Positions 43,355 to 49,075 of a DNA stretch of 49,075 bases are shown here, piece after piece (within the stretch, counting starts at the first letter, position 1; each line of letters starts with the position of its first letter). The notes beneath the pieces are model-generated. The model did not search any database. It was not told the origin of the DNA and was given only the letters and a program-made list of their open reading frames with translations. Origin of the DNA: Porphyromonadaceae bacterium UBA4262 (GTDB lineage: Bacteria > Bacteroidota > Bacteroidia > Bacteroidales > Muribaculaceae); contig DGWI01000038.1 in assembly GCA_002396085.1 (NCBI GenBank), forward strand, positions 1 to 49,075, in the 5' to 3' direction. A program made the position numbers and the translations under genes.

Positions 43355-43385
43355 TTTGATCTCTCATCCGAAAGCATTAACTTTG
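43355..43385 (+). promoter_or_regulatory. Promoter of the 43.5-kb hypothetical gene
   Basis: -33 TTTG (43355-43358), 19-nt spacer, -7 TAACTTTG (43378-43385) then CAG. About 95 nt before the start codon. Confidence 0.82.
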
Positions 43386-43480
43386 CAGCCGGGATTGTAG
43401 GGACTTGGGGGCTGGGGTGCGAGTTCCGGGGTTCGGGTTTCAAATAAACATCTATCAACTAACGTCTAAAGTCTTAAAAA

Positions 43481-44035
43481 ATGGCAAAGAAGAACAAAAA
43501 TGGCGGAGGGCAGCCGTTCTCCGAGAAGCGGTACATACGCGAGCGCGCCCGCAACCTTGAGATTGGCACCTGCTATCGCACCACCGACATGTTTAAGTGT
43601 GGCGAGGGCAATGTCATCGTCACCCGTCGCCACACCGGCGGCAAGCTCACCATCGGCTTCTACCTCGTGGACCTCTACTGCACCGGAGTAAAAGACACCT
43701 ACTACCGCTTCGGCATGGAGGCATACGAGTTCGAAGAGCTGATCGCAGCCAACGACATGTTTGAGACCTGCACCTACGACGAGGCCCACAACCTCATCTA
43801 TGGCTCCATCGCCTTTGCCGAAGAGGCCGGCATCGCCCCGCACAAAGACTTCGCCCTAACACAGTACATCCTCGACGAGGACGACGAGCACATCCCGCTC
43901 ATCGAGTACGAGTACGGCCGCGACGGCAAACACTGCCTCATCACCCAAACCCAGCTCGAGGCCAGCCGCTACCTCCCCCTGCTCGAGAAAAACCTGGGCC
44001 AAGGCAACTACGACTTCATCCTCGACGACGACTGA
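43481..44035 (+). CDS. Unknown cytoplasmic protein, GC-rich
   Basis: A 184-residue protein with lysine-rich start (MAKKNKNGGGQPFSEKRYIR) and acidic end (FILDDD). Conserved-looking blocks: VTRRHTGGKLTIGFYLVDLY, CTGVKDTYYRFGM, TYDEAHNLIYGSIAFAEEAG and YILDEDDEHIPLIEYEYG. I believe similar proteins occur across Bacteroidota, but no function is known to me. Codon third positions are strikingly C-rich, unlike the AT-rich genes on both sides. Own promoter upstream and strong hairpin downstream make it monocistronic. Confidence 0.75.
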   Translation: MAKKNKNGGGQPFSEKRYIRERARNLEIGTCYRTTDMFKCGEGNVIVTRRHTGGKLTIGFYLVDLYCTGVKDTYYRFGMEAYEFEELIAANDMFETCTYDEAHNLIYGSIAFAEEAGIAPHKDFALTQYILDEDDEHIPLIEYEYGRDGKHCLITQTQLEASRYLPLLEKNLGQGNYDFILDDD

Positions 44036-44063
44036 CCGCCCCACCCCACGACAAGACCATAAG

Positions 44064-44095
44064 GCAAGCAAGGAGGCATCTGCCTCCTTGCTTGC
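44064..44095 (+). terminator. Long hairpin after 43.5-kb gene
   Basis: GCAAGCAAGGAGGCA and TGCCTCCTTGCTTGC pair perfectly over 15 bp about a 2-nt centre. No T-run follows, so termination efficiency is uncertain. Confidence 0.6.
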
Positions 44096-44202
44096 ATCAG
44101 CCATGCCACTGCACCTTCATCAACAATCGCCGCTGGGTTGCCTCAAGTGAAAACAGCATGATTTTTGCTAACACATCCCATGAATTTTCGTGAAAAAAGC
44201 TT

Positions 44203-44250
44203 TAACTTTGCAGTGTCAACTAAAAAGCCATAAACTGAATGCAAAAAATG
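44203..44250 (+). promoter_or_regulatory. Promoter and leader of accessory block 2
   Basis: -7 TAACTTTG at 44203-44210; upstream TTTTC about 15 nt away is only a weak -33. The following stretch (CAGTGTCAACT, AGCCATAAACTGAA, GCAAAAAATG) is nearly identical to the leader at 33629-33674. Confidence 0.7.
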
Positions 44251-44598
44251 TCGAAAAATATCCCGACACTCAAGCCCGCCGCGGCACTCGATTTCTTCTT
44301 GAAGTCGGAGCTACATCACGGCTGTGAACTGCCAGGCAGAATCGACTATAACAAGGCGAATTATTTGCAGCATATCACCTACCAGCGAGACAAGAAAGCC
44401 GGCAAGTGTCCTTATGATGCACGTCTTTGCCATGTCATCATGGGTGAGGTCTTGGCTTTATGGAACATTGACTGGTTGAAACCCGATTTGACAAATGAAT
44501 TTCCTCAAGGCTCCATCATCAACCAAGAGATCCTGGCTAAAGTTACTCCGGTCATCAAATTCCGCAAGATTCCTGCTTACGATGAGATTGATTATTAA
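44248..44598 (+). CDS. Small unknown protein preceding SAMD9-like gene
   Basis: A 116-residue protein from the ATG at 44248 (MSKNIPTLKPAAALDFFLKS). An in-frame ATG at 44239 exists, but comparison with the matching leader at 33.6 kb shows only the second ATG is conserved. Contains two or three scattered cysteines and HHGCELPGRIDYNKANYLQH; no family recognised. It sits 38 nt before the SAMD9-like gene in the same direction and probably shares its transcript. Confidence 0.65.
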   Translation: MSKNIPTLKPAAALDFFLKSELHHGCELPGRIDYNKANYLQHITYQRDKKAGKCPYDARLCHVIMGEVLALWNIDWLKPDLTNEFPQGSIINQEILAKVTPVIKFRKIPAYDEIDY

Positions 44599-44636
44599 AG
44601 TAGCTTAATAAAATGAACAATATATAATTATACAAC

Positions 44637-47600
44637 ATGGATAATATTAAAGACATTAAAATAAGGTTCGCTCGATCTTACAACGAAGCCATTATGAAAT
44701 ACAATGGTGGTGATTGTGACTTTTTCTTTAGAAATATAAGACCAGCTATTGAGGCTTTCTGTAAATTAGTGATTTATGATTTGGTAGACCAACAACTAGC
44801 ATCTGACTTGTTAGATGGAAGAAAAACTATAAATTGTGATTTCAAAAAATGTACAGCTGTTATCGATGGGCCTTCAAATCAAAAAGTGCAGAATTCAATG
44901 TTGCCATCTCTTGCTCTACGAGTTATCTATTACGCCAAGGGCGATACATTGGCTCTATGCAAAACAGAACAAAAAGTAATGCGTATTAAAAAAGCAATAG
45001 ATAGTGATTTTAACAAACTGATTTCTGACTTCAGTAGCAGTAGTGAATTTGGTAGTCACGATGATAATACATCCTCAGATCAAGAGATTGAAGCAAGAAG
45101 TTTGGCCGTTTTTTTACCAAAGGTATTCAAAGATCTCAAACAAGTATTGTCAGATGAGACAATAGATTTTCTTAATGGATTGGACAAACCGGAATCAAAT
45201 GTGATGTTCCAAACTTTTGCTTCTGAACAAGCACTGAACGAAAATAACAATTTCGTTGTGTTAGACGAAATGACTAATCGCTTTGAGCAAATGCCTGGCG
45301 TGAATTATATTGCGCTATTGCCAGAAAACCTGACTGACAAATTTGGCAAATCGTTGTCCGCTAATCAACTGCAAGAATTCTATCGAATACAATGGAATTT
45401 AGTTGTAGATTTAAATAAAAAAACGACCGATGGTTTATATGAACAAGCACCATCTTTTAAGAAATCTTCAATGAGAATTATAACAGATAATATTAGTGAA
45501 GTTTCTGGGCTTTCTAATCTGACCAACTGGTTGTTTGCTAAAGGGCGAATAGATTTAAGCGGATTTGACGACAAGAAGGCTCTGCGAGATACACCTAAAC
45601 TTTTTGAAAATATATATTCCAAGATTGTGAGAACTGGACAGACTTATGACTACTTGATTTTTGATTTTTGTGGCAGCAACGGCAGTAGCCCTAAATTATC
45701 TGTGCGTCTTTTTGACAAGTTGGAAGATGTTTTTGGAGACTGGGATGCAGTGCAAGAACGCTGTAAGATTATTTCATTCACAAAAGACACATCTTATAAA
45801 GAACGCTTAGCAGAATGGGCTGATGATTATGGTGTGCAAATCTTATTTGTTGATGCGACCTTTGGTGATTTTGTCAAGCATATAGCGGAAATAAAACCTG
45901 TACTTACGGAGCCTAACCCGACAAGACTTTTAGTCCGTGGTAATTCCAAAGATTTGACAGAGTCAAGGGAAAGATACCGGGCCGCAGGAATTGAGTTTTT
46001 CGGCCCCACTCAAACGAAAGAAGAACGGAAATGGGACTTTTATTCGGGTGCAGAAATTACGTGGGAAGAATTAGATAGGCAATGTGATGTCCAAAGAACC
46101 TTGTATCGCATGGTAAAGCAACGAGTCTCTGAAATTATTCGCACAACACGAAGAACATTTGTTTATACATTACGCCATAGGCCTGGAAGTGGCGCAACGA
46201 CTTTATCAAGGCGATTAGGATACGACATAAAAAAAGAAGATGAAATCGGCATCATTTCATGCACTGTTGTGGAAATAAGAAGTTGTAGCAATATCCGTTT
46301 GACAGAACAGTATCTGAGCCAGCTTTCAGAGGAAACTGATAACACTCCAATTCTGGCTATTGTGGAATCTAAACGTGTTGGGCGTGAAAAGTTTGACAAC
46401 CTTGTTAAGAGGATGTCAGATGCAGCAAAGAAAGTGGTATTCTTTTATGTTGAACCATTTACTGGTTCGACATATCATCAAAGAGAGAATGTTGCATTGT
46501 TAGAATCCTTTCTGAGAAATGATGAGCAAATTAGATTTGAAGAAAAATATAAACTGCTTGGGCTGCCAGAACGTCTATTATCAAATACAAAAAAAACAAA
46601 TAATTCATTAGAAGTTATTGATTTTCCGCTAATGCTCAAGGATAATGAAACAAGCAATAACTTGTCTTCATATGTTAAAGAGTGGATGGACACCCTTCCT
46701 GATAATTTGAAGGAATTCTGTGCATACGTGGGCTTTGTATTTAAATATTCTGATTTGGGCGTAAATCAAACTTTACTGAAACCTATATGGGGAGATGCTA
46801 AACATCTTTCTATTCGGTTTTATGGAAAAGAAATCCAAAACGCACTAAAGAAATTGCTTATTGAAGAGTCTGCAGAAGATGGAACTCCAACAGGAATTTG
46901 GCGTCCTCGTTACAATCGTTTCTCTAAATTCATACTCAGCTCTTATAAAGCAAACTGGGAAGCTGGGCTTTCTGAATTCGCTAAAAAATTTATTTCACTT
47001 TGTCAAAAATCAGGAGAACTCGGTTCTGATGACAAAGACATGTTATATAGTGTATTTATTATACGTAAAAATGCTGATTATCGAGCAATAGAAGACAAAG
47101 GGAACATCAAGAACAAATTCTCTCTTCTAATAAAAGATTTAGATGATACAGAACGAGCAGAATCTCTGTTTTCTGCATTAGTGAATGCCTTTCCTGAAGA
47201 TGCCTTATTTAGGGGACACTTCGCACGTTTCCTTTATGAAAAGGCTTCCATGACAAAGGGAATCGAGATTAATGATAGATTGTTTGCTGATGCACAAGAT
47301 AATCTTACCCAAGCATTTAATTTGAATCCATACGACTCAGATCTACACCATATGCAGGGAATGCTATTCCGAAGGAAAATAAGCGCCCTTTCAAAACAGT
47401 TTATCCGTGACATGAATGAAGAACCAGATAATGTGGACAAGCAGGAGGTAGAAGATTGCCTTGTCGAATGGACTGACTCTGCTTATGATGCATTTGAGAG
47501 AAGTATTCAGTTAAGTCCTGCAAGTCCTTATGGATATGCTGCAGAATGTCAATTATTTAAAGAGGCTATTATGCTCGGACAAAAGATATTGGGATGCAAT

Positions 47601-49019
47601 GACTATCAGTTTTGCGAGACAAATTCCACATATTCTGATTATACAGAAAAACTTGGAATTATTCTTGACTTGTTCGAGCAAATTTGCTATACATTTAAAA
47701 ATGATGGCCTAACGCAAATAATGAACTCATTGCCGATATACGAGTCAGTTAGATTGTTCCATCAGAACCTTGTGGGGCAGAATCAGGAGTCTATACAACA
47801 TTATCGTAGTAAATTTAGATCTGAAACAGGAGAGAAGAAACTCATTTATGGTAGTTTTCTTGTCAAATCAATTATTTATAGTCGAACAAATACAAAGGAC
47901 ACGAGGCGAGCATATAGAATTCTAACCAATCAAGAGAGAAAAGAGATAGAGAATGTTTTGGAATATCAAAAAAATCAAGGTGATGTTAAAAGCTATGAGA
48001 CTTTATTCATGATGAAATTGTATAGTTCAGAAGAGTTCTCACTTGATGAGGCTATTGATTTGTTGAAAGAATGGGAACGTCAATACACGGAAGGAGACAA
48101 GAATGGTTGGGGATACTTAAATGCTTGTTTCTATTTGGCTGTATGCTATTGTGCAAAATCCATACAAGGAAAAGTTCCAAATAAAGAACTATCATCATTG
48201 GCAATGACATATTTCAGCAAATCCGAAGAATTTGCTAAGAAATTTGACAAGGGTACCGTTCAGCCTCAGTGTTATTTTGGTGAATGTGAAGATATTCATT
48301 GTATAGTAGACAAGTATCGCAAGGATATAGATGCAACTACTATTACAGGAGTCATTCATAATATAAAAAACAATAAAGGAATACTTAGAATGCAATGTGG
48401 TGTAGATGTAACTTTCAATGCAAAGGGTTTTGACATAATGCGGGATGAAGGTCAAACATTACGAGGTGTTCTTGGTTTCTCGTACAGTGGTCCAGGCTTA
48501 TATGATTTCAGACCAGATACTGATGCAGGTTTATCAGCACTAGCTTTAGAAATACAAGAAGAAAAAGAAATTTCATATAAAGAACTGGAGCAATCATATG
48601 TGCCAGCAGAAGATTTAGTTGATGAACCTATAATAAATGAGGCTCATGATGTTGATTCGCAACAGCAAGAATTTATTGGCCCAAAAGTTGTTGGTCATAT
48701 AGTTGTGAGTGATTATAAGTCCCCAAAGTTAAAAAAGAACAAGGACAAAGATGATGCTGCAACACCATCTAAACGCCCAAGTAAGACCAAAGCATTGTTG
48801 GGAAAAATTAGCGAGGATAGGACAAGAATCTTCTCTACAGAACTCGGAAAAAGTATAATTATTGACAGAAAAAATGGGTTCCAATATCAGTCCTCACCTA
48901 AAGAGTATGACTACACAGAGAATGAAGAAGTCCTTTTTGACTTATTAGAGACCATTAACCCAAAAACGCAAGAACCATTTGTCTTTGCGATTAACGTGCG
49001 TCCTCGATGTGAAGACTAA
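44637..49019 (+). CDS. SAMD9-like predicted STAND-type NTPase (1460 aa)
   Basis: A very large AT-rich gene product. Residues about 1-150 look like a HEPN/DUF4145-type helical domain (CDFFFRNIRPAIEAFCKLVI). About 200-440 is an alpha/beta region possibly of SIR2-like or related type. Then FYSGAEITWEEL and the P-loop RHRPGSGATTLSRRLGYD (513-530), with Ala where the Walker lysine should be, and a Walker B-like ILAIVE (572-577). Residues about 850-935 (FARFLYEKASM, AFNLNPYDSDLHHMQGMLFR) are TPR-like. The C-terminus holds OB-like segments near 1235-1285 and 1385-1458. This order is that of SAMD9-family proteins and their bacterial relatives, which are suspected innate-immune NTPases. Antiviral role here is inference. 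Confidence 0.75.
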   Translation: MDNIKDIKIRFARSYNEAIMKYNGGDCDFFFRNIRPAIEAFCKLVIYDLVDQQLASDLLDGRKTINCDFKKCTAVIDGPSNQKVQNSMLPSLALRVIYYAKGDTLALCKTEQKVMRIKKAIDSDFNKLISDFSSSSEFGSHDDNTSSDQEIEARSLAVFLPKVFKDLKQVLSDETIDFLNGLDKPESNVMFQTFASEQALNENNNFVVLDEMTNRFEQMPGVNYIALLPENLTDKFGKSLSANQLQEFYRIQWNLVVDLNKKTTDGLYEQAPSFKKSSMRIITDNISEVSGLSNLTNWLFAKGRIDLSGFDDKKALRDTPKLFENIYSKIVRTGQTYDYLIFDFCGSNGSSPKLSVRLFDKLEDVFGDWDAVQERCKIISFTKDTSYKERLAEWADDYGVQILFVDATFGDFVKHIAEIKPVLTEPNPTRLLVRGNSKDLTESRERYRAAGIEFFGPTQTKEERKWDFYSGAEITWEELDRQCDVQRTLYRMVKQRVSEIIRTTRRTFVYTLRHRPGSGATTLSRRLGYDIKKEDEIGIISCTVVEIRSCSNIRLTEQYLSQLSEETDNTPILAIVESKRVGREKFDNLVKRMSDAAKKVVFFYVEPFTGSTYHQRENVALLESFLRNDEQIRFEEKYKLLGLPERLLSNTKKTNNSLEVIDFPLMLKDNETSNNLSSYVKEWMDTLPDNLKEFCAYVGFVFKYSDLGVNQTLLKPIWGDAKHLSIRFYGKEIQNALKKLLIEESAEDGTPTGIWRPRYNRFSKFILSSYKANWEAGLSEFAKKFISLCQKSGELGSDDKDMLYSVFIIRKNADYRAIEDKGNIKNKFSLLIKDLDDTERAESLFSALVNAFPEDALFRGHFARFLYEKASMTKGIEINDRLFADAQDNLTQAFNLNPYDSDLHHMQGMLFRRKISALSKQFIRDMNEEPDNVDKQEVEDCLVEWTDSAYDAFERSIQLSPASPYGYAAECQLFKEAIMLGQKILGCNDYQFCETNSTYSDYTEKLGIILDLFEQICYTFKNDGLTQIMNSLPIYESVRLFHQNLVGQNQESIQHYRSKFRSETGEKKLIYGSFLVKSIIYSRTNTKDTRRAYRILTNQERKEIENVLEYQKNQGDVKSYETLFMMKLYSSEEFSLDEAIDLLKEWERQYTEGDKNGWGYLNACFYLAVCYCAKSIQGKVPNKELSSLAMTYFSKSEEFAKKFDKGTVQPQCYFGECEDIHCIVDKYRKDIDATTITGVIHNIKNNKGILRMQCGVDVTFNAKGFDIMRDEGQTLRGVLGFSYSGPGLYDFRPDTDAGLSALALEIQEEKEISYKELEQSYVPAEDLVDEPIINEAHDVDSQQQEFIGPKVVGHIVVSDYKSPKLKKNKDKDDAATPSKRPSKTKALLGKISEDRTRIFSTELGKSIIIDRKNGFQYQSSPKEYDYTENEEVLFDLLETINPKTQEPFVFAINVRPRCED

Positions 49020-49025
49020 GATGCT

Positions 49026-49075
49026 ATGCGACGGCAGAATCTCTTTGATGGCGACAGCTATAAGGCGCAGTTTGC
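49026..49075 (+). CDS. Start of a further gene, cut by window end
   Basis: An ATG 6 nt after the SAMD9-like stop opens a frame of 16 complete codons (MRRQNLFDGDSYKAQF) to the window edge. A competing ATG at 49021 (MLCDGRIS) is less protein-like. Spacing suggests co-transcription with the SAMD9-like gene. Too short for any functional call. Confidence 0.45.
   Translation, partial: MRRQNLFDGDSYKAQF

Noticed and set aside
33610..49075. Prophage or integrative element for the accessory region
   Set aside because: No integrase, transposase, phage structural, relaxase or tRNA attachment site is visible inside the window.

Overview
The window looks like chromosomal DNA of a gut-type Bacteroidales bacterium (Prevotella/Muribaculaceae-like; genus not fixed from sequence alone). 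Reasons: a SusC/SusD pair, Bacteroidota promoters (TTTG, 19-20 bp, TAnnTTTG), a C10 cysteine protease and a second secreted protein sharing a dockerin-like tail, a T9SS-like C-terminal domain, a Porin_10-type porin, a PG0541-type transporter partner and a VorB-type oxidoreductase operon. No rRNA, tRNA or CRISPR array was recognised.

Layout. 1-1030: an inverted-repeat element and a minus-strand secreted endonuclease/exonuclease/phosphatase. 1392-6414: SusC/SusD outer-membrane uptake pair. 9328-6627 (minus): four-subunit 2-oxoacid:ferredoxin oxidoreductase. 11691-9559, 12065-11724 and 12816-12151 (minus): secreted FN3/dockerin-like protein, small PH-domain protein, DUF2461 protein. 12981-19586: TetR regulator, TolC, membrane-fusion protein, RND pump and PG0541-like protein, with a strong candidate TetR operator over the promoter. 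19758-21843: DUF1893, ECF-S-like membrane protein and Fe-S aldo/keto reductase. 22018-22893: 5'-truncated AAA/DUF4143 ATPase. 23082-24491: C10 protease. 24777-30858: porin, substrate-binding protein, TPR-like protein and C69 dipeptidase. 31002-33407: large acidic repeat protein with a T9SS-like tail.

33.7-49.1 kb is the accessory part. Two visibly AT-rich blocks contrast with the GC-rich core genes. Block 1 (33731-40526) is a tightly packed run: DUF1848 protein (radical-SAM-like cysteine cluster), a 1370-residue methyltransferase-like/RecQ-like helicase fusion, a small coiled-coil tail-anchored protein and an NTF2-like-domain protein. Block 2 (44248-49019 and beyond) has a small unknown protein and a 1460-residue protein resembling prokaryotic relatives of SAMD9: HEPN-like N-terminus, lysine-less P-loop, TPR-like region and OB-like C-terminus. 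Both blocks begin with a nearly identical promoter and leader of about 45 bp, which suggests common origin or co-regulation. I infer a candidate defence or nucleic-acid-sensing locus. Between the blocks lie four genes of core-like composition (a lipoprotein, two unknown proteins and a membrane-anchored protein).

Intergenic spaces carry short degenerate tandem repeats (CTAGA-type, TTCTTAATT-type, GAGTTAC-type), several perfect-hairpin terminators, and two copies of an imperfect inverted-repeat element.
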